A DNA stretch of 64,000 bases from Methylomagnum ishizawai (GCF_900155475.1 NZ_FXAM01000001.1:186001-250000); one strand, 5' to 3'. Shown: positions 48,689 to 59,032, counted from the first letter of the stretch. Notes: generated by a model not told the origin, from the sequence alone. Translations and numbers: made by a program.

Positions 48689-49342
48689 GTGTATTACTCC
48701 TCCTCTTCCAGAAGCCGGGGCTACCGGAGTTCCGGTTCCCGCCGCTACGATCCCAACGACAATTTCCACCTCAAGTCCCGGAAAGACTCGGGTAAAACCA
48801 AGCTGCTGTTCGCGCTCGCGGTATTCCTGGTCCTGCAAAGCCTCTATTTGCTGGTGTCGTATATCCGCATGAGCATCGCCGAGGCCGATACTCTGGAACT
48901 CACCCTATCCGAAAGGAAACAGCAGCAGGAATTGGACATCCTGAGGCCGCAGGCGCAAAAGCTCAGGGCCGATATCGAAACCCTGGGCCAAGGCGGCCTG
49001 CCCGAACTGACCCGCCTGGAATTCGACAAGGTGTTGACCATGGACCAGGACTATGTGAAGAACATCGTGTTTACGGTCTCCGGCAGGGGCGACGACCGGG
49101 TATACGAATACAAGATGGTGATGCACAACGGCAGTTTGAACCTGATCCATCCGCAGGTGGATATCCTGTTCTTCGATCCGCAGGGCATCCAGGTCGGCAT
49201 GTCGCGGCTGGGAGTGCAGGGCGATGGTGTCACGCCCACCCTGGAAGTCATGGAACGCGGCGAAATCCGCTCGTTCTCCTCGCAAATCCAATTGAGCGAC
49301 AGCGCCAAGCCGGGTTATTTCCGCTTGAGAATCTGGAAATAA
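48689..49342 (+). CDS. Membrane-anchored hypothetical protein with coiled coil
   Basis: 217 residues from a GTG at 48689, chosen because CAGGAG stands 7-8 bases before it; an earlier in-frame ATG at 48632 has no ribosome site. A Ser/Arg-rich cytoplasmic tail (YYSSSSRSRGYRSSGSRRYD) precedes one membrane segment near residues 40-60 (LLFALAVFLVLQSLYLLVSYI). A coiled coil (ERKQQQELDILRPQAQKLRADIE) and a beta-rich periplasmic domain follow. No family recognised. It converges with cysE 7 bp away. Confidence 0.75.
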   Translation: MYYSSSSRSRGYRSSGSRRYDPNDNFHLKSRKDSGKTKLLFALAVFLVLQSLYLLVSYIRMSIAEADTLELTLSERKQQQELDILRPQAQKLRADIETLGQGGLPELTRLEFDKVLTMDQDYVKNIVFTVSGRGDDRVYEYKMVMHNGSLNLIHPQVDILFFDPQGIQVGMSRLGVQGDGVTPTLEVMERGEIRSFSSQIQLSDSAKPGYFRLRIWK

Positions 49343-49349
49343 GCCCGGC

Positions 49350-50114
49350 CTATTCCGCTTTTTCACCGCCTTGCCGCAAGCCGCAAGGTTCGAGTTCGGG
49401 CAGCGGCGGCTCGGAGACTTCCAAGCCTTGTTGTTGCAACATCCGCTTGAGGGCTTCGATCTGGCCGTCCAGGGCTTGGATATGGTCGAGCATGTGGTTG
49501 ACGGCGTGGGCCACCGGGTCGGGCATGTCGGGAGTCATACCGTAGGCGTCGAAGCCCAGCTTGCTGGCGATGTTCTGGCGGCGTTCTTCCTGGGCCTTGC
49601 GGTCGGGACTGACCATGTGGCCCGGAATCCCCACCACGGTCGCCCCCGCCGGGACGCTTTTCAACACCACCGAATTGGAGCCGATCCGGGCACCGTCGCC
49701 CACCGTGATCGGTCCCAAGATTTTCGCCCCCGCCCCCACCACCACGCCATTGCCCAGGGTCGGATGGCGCTTGCCCTTGCGCCAGGACGTCCCGCCCAGG
49801 GTCACGCCGTGATAGAGCGTGCAATCGTCGCCGATGGTGGCGGTTTCGCCGATCACCACGCCCATGCCATGATCGATGAAGAAGCGCCGCCCGATTTGGG
49901 CACCGGGATGGATTTCGACCCCGCTCCACCAGCGGGCCAGGGTCGAGAGGAACCGGGCCGGCCATCTCAGGCCATGGTTCCACAGCCGGTGGCTGAGCCG
50001 ATGGACCAGGACCGCGTGGATACCGGGATAGATGGTGAAGATTTCGAAATAGGACTGGGCCGCCGGGTCGCGCTCGAAGATGCAGCCGTACTCGGCCTTC
50101 AGTTTTTCCCACAT
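49350..50114 (-). CDS. cysE: Serine O-acetyltransferase CysE
   Basis: 254 residues from the ATG at 50114. The N-terminal helical part ([30 protein letters not shown]) is followed by left-handed beta-helix hexapeptides: [29 protein letters not shown], then [32 protein letters not shown], shown in part. It makes O-acetylserine for cysteine. Its start overlaps the trmJ 3' end by 16 bp, so the two are coupled. The C-terminal tail is longer than in E. coli and ends in a Glu/Pro-rich stretch. Confidence 0.95.
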   Translation of the reverse strand: MWEKLKAEYGCIFERDPAAQSYFEIFTIYPGIHAVLVHRLSHRLWNHGLRWPARFLSTLARWWSGVEIHPGAQIGRRFFIDHGMGVVIGETATIGDDCTLYHGVTLGGTSWRKGKRHPTLGNGVVVGAGAKILGPITVGDGARIGSNSVVLKSVPAGATVVGIPGHMVSPDRKAQEERRQNIASKLGFDAYGMTPDMPDPVAHAVNHMLDHIQALDGQIEALKRMLQQQGLEVSEPPLPELEPCGLRQGGEKAE

Positions 50115-50848
50115 GTGGATGATCCTTGCCGTTTCAGTTGCAATTGCACGGCGGTGAGGATGCCGCGCAGGATATGGATTTCTTTTTGTTCCAAGCGCAC
50201 CCGGTTGAAGATGCGCCGCAGCCGCCGCATCAGCGAGGGCGAGGACTTCTTCTCGTGCAGGAAACGCACTTCGTGCAAAGCCGTGTCGAGATGTTGGTAG
50301 AAGGATTCCATTTGCTCCGCGGTTGCCAGCGGGGACATGGGTTCTTGCAGGGCTTGGGGTTCGGTTTGGGCGGCGAGGAACAACTCGTAGGCCACCACTT
50401 GCAGGGCTGCGGCCACGTTCAGGGAGCTGAATCCGGGGTTGCAGGGGATGTGCAAGAGGTAATGGCAGCGTTCCAGTTCGGCGTTGTCCAACCCGGAATG
50501 CTCGCGCCCGAACAGGAGGGCGGTCTTGACCGGCGATTGCGCCACCATTCCGGCGCATTCCCTGGGATCGAGCTGCGGCCAGGGAATGGCGCGGAGCCGG
50601 GCGCTGGCCCCGATCACCAACTCGCGGTCGGCGATGGCTTCCTCCAGGCTGGCACAGACCTTGGCCCCGGCCAGGATATCGTCGGCCCCGGAAGCGCGGG
50701 CGGTGGCTTCGCCGCTGGGGAAGACCTTGGGGGCCACCAGGGCCAGGTCGGAAAGCCCCATGTTCTTCATGGCGCGGGCCGCGGCACCAATATTGCCGGG
50801 ATGGGTGGTGCCGACCAGCACGATCCTGACATGCGCTAGGCGTTTCAT
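50099..50848 (-). CDS. trmJ: tRNA (cytidine/uridine-32-2'-O)-methyltransferase TrmJ
   Basis: 249 residues from the ATG at 50848 ([29 protein letters not shown], a SPOUT opening). [19 protein letters not shown] and [23 protein letters not shown] form the trefoil-knot SAM site. It methylates the 2'-OH of position 32 in several tRNAs. The C-terminal extension ([24 protein letters not shown]) is TrmJ-specific. It overlaps cysE and diverges from suhB. Confidence 0.94.
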   Translation of the reverse strand: MKRLAHVRIVLVGTTHPGNIGAAARAMKNMGLSDLALVAPKVFPSGEATARASGADDILAGAKVCASLEEAIADRELVIGASARLRAIPWPQLDPRECAGMVAQSPVKTALLFGREHSGLDNAELERCHYLLHIPCNPGFSSLNVAAALQVVAYELFLAAQTEPQALQEPMSPLATAEQMESFYQHLDTALHEVRFLHEKKSSPSLMRRLRRIFNRVRLEQKEIHILRGILTAVQLQLKRQGSSTCGKN

Positions 50849-51003
50849 CCTAAGTTGCGGAAGTCCAAAGCGAAAAAGGGCCAGCATCTTATCAGAACTC
50901 TGATAACCTTGTGCCCTCGCGGACTATCGGGCTTGGCCAGCGGGCCGGTCCAAAGCCGCGGGTTTTCCCCATCAATCGACAGCTTAGTGGTAACGATCCG
51001 ACC

Positions 51004-51822
51004 ATGGACCCCATGCTCACCATCGCGATCCGCGCCGCCAGGGCGGCGGGCGATATCATCGTCCGCGCCATGGACCGGGTGGACCTTCTCAACATCACCC
51101 CCAAGGGGCGCAACGACTTCGTCAGCGACGTGGACCGCCAAGCGGAACGCGAGATCATCAACACCTTGCAGCGGGCCTATCCCGGCCATGGCTTCATGGG
51201 CGAGGAAGGCGGCGTGCAAGGACCGGCCCACGCCGACCACGTCTGGGTCATCGATCCCCTGGACGGCACCACCAATTTCTTGCATGGCTTCCCCCAGTTC
51301 GCGGTGTCCATCGGGCTGTTCCACAAGGGCCGGATCGACAAGGGCGTGGTCTACGACCCGGTCAAGCAGGAGTTGTTCACCGCCGCCCGGGGCGCGGGCG
51401 CGACCCTGAACAGCCGCCGTATCCGGGTCACCAAGCAGGTCGGCATGGTCGGCGCTTTGCTCGGCACCGGCATCCCGTTCAAGGACCAGAGCTATCTCGA
51501 CGCCTATCTGGGGATGCTCAAGGATTTGCTGAAGGATGCCGCCGGCATCCGCCGCGCCGGCTCGGCGGCCTTGGACCTGGCCTATGTGGCGGCGGGCCGC
51601 CTGGATGGCTTTTGGGAAATCGGCCTGAAGCCCTGGGACATGGCGGCGGGCATCCTATTGATCCAGGAGGCCGGCGGCATCGTCACCGACCTCGAAGGCG
51701 GCGACAAGCATTTCGAGACCGGCGGTGTCCTCGCCGCCACTCCCAAACTGCACCCGATCATGCGCGGTTTGATCGCCCCGCACCTCACCGACAGCCTGCG
51801 CCACCGCCCCGCCCAGGACTGA
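51004..51822 (+). CDS. suhB: Inositol-1-monophosphatase family protein SuhB
   Basis: 272 residues from the ATG at 51004. NDFVSDVDRQAEREI, GEEGG, WVIDPLDGTTNFLHGFPQF and GLKPWDMAAGILLIQEAGG give the two metal-binding motifs of the family. E. coli SuhB hydrolyses inositol monophosphate and also acts in rRNA antitermination complexes. The gene diverges from trmJ, as in several gammaproteobacteria. The 177 bp after it hold no clear feature. Confidence 0.95.
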   Translation: MDPMLTIAIRAARAAGDIIVRAMDRVDLLNITPKGRNDFVSDVDRQAEREIINTLQRAYPGHGFMGEEGGVQGPAHADHVWVIDPLDGTTNFLHGFPQFAVSIGLFHKGRIDKGVVYDPVKQELFTAARGAGATLNSRRIRVTKQVGMVGALLGTGIPFKDQSYLDAYLGMLKDLLKDAAGIRRAGSAALDLAYVAAGRLDGFWEIGLKPWDMAAGILLIQEAGGIVTDLEGGDKHFETGGVLAATPKLHPIMRGLIAPHLTDSLRHRPAQD

Positions 51823-51999
51823 CCCCATCCCCGCGACGGTCGCGGCTCGCTCCCGACCGTCTTCCCGCCGCACGACCCACCCGCGCTTTGCCGCCCGTAG
51901 AATCTGGGATACGCTCATTTTCCAATGCCGCGCCAAGCGGAACCGGGGAGTCGGCACTCCGACCGACGATGTGTGATAAAGCATTAGCGCGAGGCCACC

Positions 52000-53802
52000 A
52001 TGCACGACGCCGTTTTCCTCCAACATTTGCTGATCTACCTGGGCGGGGCGGTGGTCTGTGTGCCCATCGCCAAGCGGCTGGGTTTGGGTTCGGTGCTGGG
52101 CTATCTGCTGGCGGGGCTTATCATCGGGCCTTCCGGGCTGGGCTTGATCGGCCGCGGCGAGGAAGTGCTGCATTTCGCCGAATTCGGCGTGGTCATCATG
52201 CTGTTCCTGGTGGGGTTGGAACTCGCGCCCAAACGGCTGTGGGAACTGCGCGGCCCGGTCCTGGGCCTGGGCGGCTTGCAGGTGTTGACGACCACGGGGC
52301 TGCTGGCGGGGTTCGCCCTGGTGTTCGATCTGGGCGGGCCGGCGGCCTTGATCGCCGCCATGGGCATGGCGCTGTCCTCCACCGCCATCGCCCTGCAAAT
52401 CCTGGCCGAGCGCAACGCCCTCGCCACCCCGGCGGGACGGCTGGGCTTCGCGACCCTGTTATTCCAGGATTTGGCGGTGATCCCGATGCTGGCCCTGATT
52501 CCGCTCCTGGGCGATGGCGCCGCGGGTGGCGGTTTCGACTGGCCGGGCGCGGCCAAGGCGCTGGGGGTCATCCTGGGGATCGTGGTCGGCGGGCGTTTCC
52601 TGCTGTTGCCCTGGCTGCGTTTCGTGGCGGTGACCCAGCAGCGCGAGATTTTCACCGCCCTGGCCTTGCTCTTGGTGATCGCCATCGCCTTGTTGATGCG
52701 GGGGGTGGGAATGTCGATGGCCTTGGGCACTTTCCTGGCCGGGGTATTGTTGGCGGAATCGGAATACCGCCACGCCCTGGAAGCCGATTTGGAGCCGTTC
52801 AAGGGACTGCTGCTGGGCCTGTTCTTCATCGCCATCGGCATGTCGGTGGATTGGGCGACGATCCAGGCGCATTGGCAAACCCTGGTGCTGCTGACCTTGT
52901 GCTTCGTGTTGGTGAAGCTGGGCGTGTTGGCGGGACTGGCGCGGCTGTTCGGGATTCCCAAGGCGCAGCGCTTGTTCTTCGCCATCACCTTGTCGCAGGG
53001 CGGCGAATTCGCCTTCGTGCTGAACAACACGGCCTTGGCCGAGGGCATCATCCCGGCGGATATCGCCGGTTTGCTGGCAGCGGTGGTGGCGTTGTCGATG
53101 ATGACGACGCCGATTTTGCTCAGCCTGCACGACCGTTGGCTCGAACCCTATCTCGCCGGGCGCGGCAAGCCGGACTACGACGCGCCGGAGGACGAGGGCA
53201 ATCCCGTCATCATCGCCGGGTTTGGCCGGTTCGGGCAGATCGTGGGACGCTTGCTAACCGCCAACCGGATCGGCGTGACGGTGTTGGACCACGATCCGGT
53301 GCATATCGACACCATCCGCAAATTCGGCAACAAAGTGTTCTATGGCGACGCCACCCGGATCGATTTATTGCGGGCGGCGGGGGCGGAGAAGGCCAAGCTG
53401 ATGGTGGTCGCCATCGACGATGTGGAGCATTCGCTACGCTTGATCGACGCCGTGCGCGAGGAATTCCCGCACCTCACCCTCCTGGCGCGGGTGCGGAATG
53501 TGCAGCACGCTTTCGAGTTGATGGAGCGCGGGGTGCATTTCCAGCGCGAGATTTTCGAGTCGGCCTTGCTGCTGGGGGAACACGCCTTGGTGCGGTTGGG
53601 CTATGGCCCGTATGCGGCCAAGCAGGCCGCGCTGAAATTCCGCGCCCACGACCTGCATTCGCTGGTCAAGCGCTACGAGGCCCGCGGCGACGAGGAGGAG
53701 TTGATTTCGGTGGTGCGCGAAGCCCGCCAGCAATTGGAGGAGGCCATGAACGCCGACCGCGAGGCTTATCAGTTGCAGGTGGCGCGGGATTATTGGAAGT
53801 GA
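52000..53802 (+). CDS. Kef-type K+/H+ antiporter (CPA2 with TrkA-N domain)
   Basis: 600 residues, starting MHDAVFLQHLLIYLGGAVV. About 12 membrane segments cover residues 5-385 (LGSVLGYLLAGLIIGPSGLG, VGLELAPKRLWEL, LFFAITLSQGGEFAFVLNN). The cytoplasmic C-terminal part is a Rossmann RCK/TrkA-N domain: NPVIIAGFGRFGQIVGRLL, with the GxGxxG loop, then VLDHDPVHIDTIRK and FYGDATRIDLL. KefB and KefC are gated by glutathione adducts and protect against electrophiles; which one this is cannot be told. No KefG/KefF partner is adjacent. Confidence 0.92.
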   Translation: MHDAVFLQHLLIYLGGAVVCVPIAKRLGLGSVLGYLLAGLIIGPSGLGLIGRGEEVLHFAEFGVVIMLFLVGLELAPKRLWELRGPVLGLGGLQVLTTTGLLAGFALVFDLGGPAALIAAMGMALSSTAIALQILAERNALATPAGRLGFATLLFQDLAVIPMLALIPLLGDGAAGGGFDWPGAAKALGVILGIVVGGRFLLLPWLRFVAVTQQREIFTALALLLVIAIALLMRGVGMSMALGTFLAGVLLAESEYRHALEADLEPFKGLLLGLFFIAIGMSVDWATIQAHWQTLVLLTLCFVLVKLGVLAGLARLFGIPKAQRLFFAITLSQGGEFAFVLNNTALAEGIIPADIAGLLAAVVALSMMTTPILLSLHDRWLEPYLAGRGKPDYDAPEDEGNPVIIAGFGRFGQIVGRLLTANRIGVTVLDHDPVHIDTIRKFGNKVFYGDATRIDLLRAAGAEKAKLMVVAIDDVEHSLRLIDAVREEFPHLTLLARVRNVQHAFELMERGVHFQREIFESALLLGEHALVRLGYGPYAAKQAALKFRAHDLHSLVKRYEARGDEEELISVVREARQQLEEAMNADREAYQLQVARDYWK

Positions 53803-53866
53803 GGGGCATGGGAATGACCAACCCGGTTTATCGAAGGCGTCCGTCCACAACTCAAACACCCACTCC

Positions 53867-54784
53867 TCAAGGCGTCCAAGCAAACCCGAAATAAGCCGTC
53901 ACCGGCGGCGTCGATGAAGTCAAACCCACGCCGATATTGCCGAACACCGCGACATGGTCGTCCACGGTCCAGAGGGTGCCGCCGCCGATCATATGCTGTA
54001 CATAATTCGCGGCGTCGTCGGCATATTGCTGGACCAGTTCCTCGGTACGGCACGGCCCGGAATGCGGACAAACCCGCACGTATTTGTCGGCCAGCCGTCC
54101 GATCCTCGGCAAGTTCGAGGCATTATGGTAGCCATTCACGAACACCGCGACATCCTCGACCACATCCCGTTGCAAGGCCCAGGACAGCGTGAAATCCCAG
54201 ACCTGATCGGTCGGGTCGTCCGGGTCTTGGAACCGGGCCGCGCCCAGGTTGTATTCGAGGTCCACATCCCAGGGCAGCCCTTGGTCGAAGTTGAAGCTGA
54301 ACGAGGGTTCGGTCCCGGCATCGAAGGCCGACGAGCCCAGCCAGGTGGTTTGCACCATGACTTCGAGTCCCGCCGCCGGCAGGAAATAAGCCTCGATCTC
54401 GTCCCAGAGATGGATTTTGGTATCCAGGGTCAGGGGGCTGAACCCCGTGGCGGAATTGGGACTGCCCTGCACTGAAAATCCCTGCGAATACAGCCGCAGT
54501 TCCACGGCGTCGAACAGCCCGTAGCGCAGCATATATTCCCAGTTGTATTGGGCCGAGAGGCGGCTGCTCTCCGTGCTGAAGAAGGCTGGGGCCATTTCCA
54601 GATAGAAACCGCCCCGCGGCAGGGTGAACGCGCTATTGGGGAAATTGGCGAGGTCCGCGCCGGGGTCGCGGATATCCAGGGGTTTTTTTTCCTCGGCGAT
54701 GACATAGCCCGGCGGCGCGGCCAGGAGGATGGCGGCGAGCCAAGCCGGGATGCGGGTGGAGGAGGAACGGTTGCGTCCGATCAT
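53867..54784 (-). CDS. Outer-membrane protein of the MetA/phenol-degradation type
   Basis: 305 residues. The first ~30 residues are a signal peptide (WLAAILLAAPPGYVIAEE). The mature part begins PGADLANFPNSAFTLPRGGFYLEMAPAFFS and has alternating hydrophobic beta-strands ending in VTAYFGFAWTP, whose terminal aromatic fits an outer-membrane barrel. The pattern resembles the Phenol_MetA_deg group, barrels of uncertain transport role. It converges with the antiporter gene across a 64-bp gap. Confidence 0.72.
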   Translation of the reverse strand: MIGRNRSSSTRIPAWLAAILLAAPPGYVIAEEKKPLDIRDPGADLANFPNSAFTLPRGGFYLEMAPAFFSTESSRLSAQYNWEYMLRYGLFDAVELRLYSQGFSVQGSPNSATGFSPLTLDTKIHLWDEIEAYFLPAAGLEVMVQTTWLGSSAFDAGTEPSFSFNFDQGLPWDVDLEYNLGAARFQDPDDPTDQVWDFTLSWALQRDVVEDVAVFVNGYHNASNLPRIGRLADKYVRVCPHSGPCRTEELVQQYADDAANYVQHMIGGGTLWTVDDHVAVFGNIGVGLTSSTPPVTAYFGFAWTP

Positions 54785-54862
54785 CGGGGGAGGGGTTTGG
54801 GTGGCGGTGGGTTCTCGATGCGCTTGGAGGCATCGAGGGCGTTCTGGCCCGCTTCAAGCCAA

Positions 54863-54894
54863 GCCGGGTGGACATGAGTATAGGCCCACCCGGC
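54863..54894 (-). terminator. Inverted repeat after the RTX gene
   Basis: GCCGGGTGG (54863-54871) pairs perfectly with CCACCCGGC (54886-54894), past the RTX gene stop on the minus strand. No T-run follows. Confidence 0.45.
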
Positions 54895-54912
54895 CCAGTC
54901 CGCCCCAATCCC

Positions 54913-57900
54913 TCACACCGCCGTCAAGGCCGCGTTGAGCAGGAGGTGCGCCGTCCCATTGTCGAACACATGATAGGTCACGCCGACCAGGGTCACGTCG
55001 GCCTTCTGCGCCCAGCCGGTATCCGAGAAGTGGTAATGGTCCCCGGCATTGCCGTTCACTTGCAGGGTGTTGCTAGTATCCGAAAGATTGACGAGGTCGC
55101 GTTTGAGCAGGGTCAGGGTATTGTCGCCGCCGCCGGTCAGGTCGATCTTCTCGATCCCGGCGATCCGGTCGCGGAAATTCGCCAGATTGAGGTTCAGGCC
55201 CGCGCCGCCCAGGGCCAGGGTATCGCTGCCGCCGCCGCCATCGACCCGGCGGAAGTTGAGGTCGGACAGCTTGATGAGGTCGTCGCCCTGCCCGCCATAG
55301 CACACATCCGCCCCGCCACCCCCTACCAGGGTGTCGTTGCCTTGCCCGCCGACGTAGCGCTCGGCGGCACCGGTGCCGGTCAGGCTGTCGTTGCCGGTGC
55401 CGCCCAGTTTGGCGACCGCGTTGGTGAAGTTGCCGCCGAACAGCACATAGCTGGAACCCGCCTGGCTGTTGCCATGGGGACTGGCTGTGGGATCGCCGAT
55501 GATGAGATCGGAGAAGCCATCGCCGTTGACATCCCCGGCGGGGCCGACCCGGTCCGCGCCATCCAGGCGGAAGCCGTTGGTCCCGGTGAGGGTGGCGGCA
55601 TCCAGGCGGGCCGGGAAGCCCGTGGCCTTGCCATAGATGACATAACTTGCGGCTTGATAGCTTTGGCTGGCCGGGTCGTATTGCTTGGTTCCGATCAACA
55701 CATCGTCGTAGCCATCGCCGTTGACATCGCCCGCTGTGGCCACGGTAGCGAGGGCACCATAGCCCGTCCCCAGGCCGGTGATCTGGAATCCATTGCTCCC
55801 GTCGAGCGTGGACAAATCCAGGCTGGAACCAAACCCTGCGGCCTTGCCGAATACCACGGTGGCGCTATCGTCCGAGCCCACGATCACATCGCCGAACCCA
55901 TCGCCGTTGACATCGCCCGCCGCAGCCACCGCGCCGGTATAGCCGTCGCCAGCGTCCAACCGGAAGCCATTGCCGCCATTGAGCGTGGATAAATCCAGGC
56001 CGGACCCGAAGCCGGTGGCCTTGCCGAACACCACATAACTCTGTTTGGCCTGGGCCGAGCCATAGGGCCGCACGCTATCGACCAGCAAATCGGCGTAGCC
56101 ATCGCCATTGATATCGCCCGCCGAACCCACTACCACGCCGGAATGCTGCCCCGCCACGCCATCGATGCGGAAACCGTTGCTGCCGTTGAGGGTGGAGAGG
56201 TCCAGCCCGGCGCTGAAACCCGCAGCCTTGCCGAACACCACGAAGCTGGACCCGGCATAATCGCGGCCCAGGGGCGAGGCGTTCTTTTCGCCGACGATGA
56301 TATCGGCGTAGCCATCGCCGTTGACATCGCCCGCCGCTCCGACCACCACGGCGGAAGGGTCCACGGCGGCGCTGTCGCTGAAGCGGAAGCCGTTGGTTCC
56401 GGTCAGCGTGGACAAATCCAGCAGGGACGAGAAGCCGCTGCCGCTGCCGAACACCACATAGCCGGTGGGCGTGCCGCCGGAGTCATCGCCCACCACCACA
56501 TCGGCATAGCCATCGCCGTTGATATCGCCGGCCCCGGCGATGGAGAACTCCCCGCCGTACAGCGCGAAGCCATTGCCGCCGTTGAGCGTGGACACATCGG
56601 CGCTGGCCGCGAAGCCGCCCGCCTTGCCGAACACCAGATAGCTCATTCCGCTATAGGCCGTGGTCACGGCCAGATCGCCGTAGCCATCGCCGTTGATGTC
56701 GCCCGCCGCGCCCACCGCGGTTCCCGAGTAATCGAAGGTCGCGCCATCCAGCCGGAAACCGTTGTTGCCGTTGAGGTCGCCGAGGTCCAGGTGTGGCGGG
56801 GTGCCGATGTTGAGGTTGTTGGTGCCGATGGCGGTGCTGACCCACACGGTGGCCCCGGCCTGGGTATAGGTGCGATAGCTATGGCCGTTGGCTGTGGCGT
56901 TCGCGCCCTGGACCCAGCCGCCGCCTCCGCTGACGAGGCTCTGGGCCGAGCCGTCGATCACCAAGGTCTCGCTGGTGGTGGACAGGCTTTTCACCGTGGC
57001 GGGCGTGAGGACCAGGGTGTTCGCGCCGCCGCCGAGGTCGATGCCTTCCAATCCCGCCAGCTTGCCAGCCTGGGCCGCGAGGTCCAGGTAAAGCCCGGTT
57101 CCGGTCAGGGCCAGGGTATCCGTGCCCGCGCCGCCATCGGCCAGGGCGAAACCGAGATCGGGCACCACCAGGCGGTCGTTACCATCGCCGCCGCCTAGGC
57201 GGTCCGCGCCGCCGCCGCCGGTCAACACATTGGCCGCGCCGTTGCCGGTCAGGGTGTCGGCATAGGCGCTGCCGTCCAGGTTCTCGAAATGGAGCAGGGT
57301 ATCGCTGCCGGACCCGCCGGTAGCCTGGGCCGTCGCGACCGCGAGGTTGACCGCGACCCCGGCCCCGGCGTTGGCATAGGACACGGTATCGCTGCCCGCG
57401 CCGCCGTCCAGGCGGTTGTTGCCCGCATTGGCGTAGACCACATTGTCGAGGGCGTTGCCGGTGCCGTTGAGGTTGCCGCCGCCCAGCAATTGCAGGTTCT
57501 CGACATTGGCGGGCAGGGTGTAGGCCGCCAAGCTGGAACGCACGCTGTCGATCTGGGTGGCGCTGGCGTTGGTCTCGATCACCCCATCGCCGCTGTTGTC
57601 CACGGTATAGGTGTCGTTGCCGTCGCCGCCGGTCAGGGTATCCGCGCCCGAACCCCCATCCAACAGATTGTCGCCCGCGTTACCGCTCAGCTTGTCGTTG
57701 AAGGCGCTGCCGGTGAGGTTCTCGAAATGGCGGAGGGTGTCGGTGCCCGAGCCGCCGGTGGCCTGGGCCGTGGTCTGGGCCAGGCTGACCGTGACGGCGG
57801 CGGATGAAAAGGCATAGGACAGGGTATCGATACCGCCCGCGCCGTTGAGGACGTTGTTGCCCGCGTTGGCGTAGAGCGTGTTGTCCCCGCCATTGCCGGT

Positions 57901-58872
57901 GCCGTTGAGATTGCCGCCGCCCATCAGCCGCAGGATTTCGATGCCATAGTCCCCGCCGCCGAAATAAGGCAGGGTGTAGTCGGACAGATAGGACTGCACA
58001 GTGTCGATGCCGCCCGCGCCCAGGCCGGGGATATAGTCCTGCACCATATCGCCGGTATGGTCCACCACATAGGTATCGTTGCCCGGCCCGCCATAGAGGC
58101 GGTCCGCTCCCGCCCCTCCGTCCAGCACATTGCCGCCCGAGTTGCCGTAGAGCGTGTCGTTGAAGGTGCCGCCAGTGAGATTTTCGATATTGGCGAGGGT
58201 GTCGGTGCCGGAACCGCCGGTGGCTTGGCCGCCGCTCTTGCCCAGGTCCACTTTGACGGCGGCGCTGGCGTAGAGATAGGACGCGGTGTCGGTGCCCGCC
58301 CCGCCGTTCAGGACGTTGTTGCCGGAACTGGCATAGAGCAGGTTGTTGAGGCCGTTGCCGGTGCCATTGACGCCGCCCGCGCCCACGAGGCGCAAGTTCT
58401 CGACATTGGCGGGCAGGGTATAGGCCGCGAGATAGGACAGCACGGTGTCGATCTGGCCGGTGCTGGCGTTGGTCTCGACCACCGCGTCGCCGGTGTTGTC
58501 CACGACATAGGTGTCGTTGCCGTCGCCGCCGGTCATGGCATCGGCCCCGCCCCGTCCGTCCAGGTAATCGCCGAAAGCCGTGCCGACCAAGGTGTTCGCC
58601 AGGCTGTCGCCCGCCGTGCCGGAACTATTGTCGCCGATCAGCAACTTGCTGCCGTTGGCGAAGCTGAAACGGGCGCTGGACACCTGGTCCAGCGTGGTAT
58701 TGGCCAGGACGAGGGTCTTGCCCGCATAGGTGACGAGCAGGTTGGTGCCGGATGGGGCGAGCGTGCCGGTGGCCGCGTCCAGCCCGGCGATATCGAATGC
58801 CAGCGTATCCACCGCCGGTTTGAACGCCAAGGTTTGGTTATTGCTCAAGCTGCTGAAGTAATAGGTCGCCAT
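54913..58872 (-). CDS. Large RTX/FG-GAP repeat protein, probable type I secretion substrate
   Basis: 1319 residues from the ATG at 58872 (MATYYFSSLSNNQTLAF). No signal peptide is present. Residues ~90-600 carry calcium-binding nonapeptide blocks (GGDGNDTYVVD, GGPGNDTYVVD, GGDGNDTYTVD) in modules of about 135 residues. The middle holds seven FG-GAP/integrin-alpha-like repeats, each with D-[IV]-NGDG-x2-D (for example AGDINGDGYADVVVGD). More RTX units (GGQGNDTLVGGGGAD) precede a C-terminal segment ending NAALTAV, as type I signals do. Likely a calcium-stabilised surface or adhesin protein. No export genes are in the window. Confidence 0.9.
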   Translation of the reverse strand: MATYYFSSLSNNQTLAFKPAVDTLAFDIAGLDAATGTLAPSGTNLLVTYAGKTLVLANTTLDQVSSARFSFANGSKLLIGDNSSGTAGDSLANTLVGTAFGDYLDGRGGADAMTGGDGNDTYVVDNTGDAVVETNASTGQIDTVLSYLAAYTLPANVENLRLVGAGGVNGTGNGLNNLLYASSGNNVLNGGAGTDTASYLYASAAVKVDLGKSGGQATGGSGTDTLANIENLTGGTFNDTLYGNSGGNVLDGGAGADRLYGGPGNDTYVVDHTGDMVQDYIPGLGAGGIDTVQSYLSDYTLPYFGGGDYGIEILRLMGGGNLNGTGNGGDNTLYANAGNNVLNGAGGIDTLSYAFSSAAVTVSLAQTTAQATGGSGTDTLRHFENLTGSAFNDKLSGNAGDNLLDGGSGADTLTGGDGNDTYTVDNSGDGVIETNASATQIDSVRSSLAAYTLPANVENLQLLGGGNLNGTGNALDNVVYANAGNNRLDGGAGSDTVSYANAGAGVAVNLAVATAQATGGSGSDTLLHFENLDGSAYADTLTGNGAANVLTGGGGADRLGGGDGNDRLVVPDLGFALADGGAGTDTLALTGTGLYLDLAAQAGKLAGLEGIDLGGGANTLVLTPATVKSLSTTSETLVIDGSAQSLVSGGGGWVQGANATANGHSYRTYTQAGATVWVSTAIGTNNLNIGTPPHLDLGDLNGNNGFRLDGATFDYSGTAVGAAGDINGDGYGDLAVTTAYSGMSYLVFGKAGGFAASADVSTLNGGNGFALYGGEFSIAGAGDINGDGYADVVVGDDSGGTPTGYVVFGSGSGFSSLLDLSTLTGTNGFRFSDSAAVDPSAVVVGAAGDVNGDGYADIIVGEKNASPLGRDYAGSSFVVFGKAAGFSAGLDLSTLNGSNGFRIDGVAGQHSGVVVGSAGDINGDGYADLLVDSVRPYGSAQAKQSYVVFGKATGFGSGLDLSTLNGGNGFRLDAGDGYTGAVAAAGDVNGDGFGDVIVGSDDSATVVFGKAAGFGSSLDLSTLDGSNGFQITGLGTGYGALATVATAGDVNGDGYDDVLIGTKQYDPASQSYQAASYVIYGKATGFPARLDAATLTGTNGFRLDGADRVGPAGDVNGDGFSDLIIGDPTASPHGNSQAGSSYVLFGGNFTNAVAKLGGTGNDSLTGTGAAERYVGGQGNDTLVGGGGADVCYGGQGDDLIKLSDLNFRRVDGGGGSDTLALGGAGLNLNLANFRDRIAGIEKIDLTGGGDNTLTLLKRDLVNLSDTSNTLQVNGNAGDHYHFSDTGWAQKADVTLVGVTYHVFDNGTAHLLLNAALTAV

Positions 58873-59032
58873 GGGGTGCCTCTGGATATTTGATATTCGC
58901 CATGTCCATCGCCACGCGCCGCAATCCGGTTTTCCCGGACCCGCCGCTGAAAAAAAGCTGGCGGTCAGGGGCACCGCCAGCAAGGCCATCAGGAGTAGGG
59001 AGCGTGGGGACCGCGATTCGGGAATGGCTCTT

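Noticed and set aside
49350-50558. 402-codon version of CysE
   Set aside because: The extra N-terminal part overlaps trmJ and has no similarity to CysE; the start at 50114 gives the normal protein.
55300-58700. Regular repeats that could suggest CRISPR or a DNA satellite
   Set aside because: The periodicity follows RTX nonapeptides and FG-GAP repeats in one frame, with no constant repeat-spacer structure.
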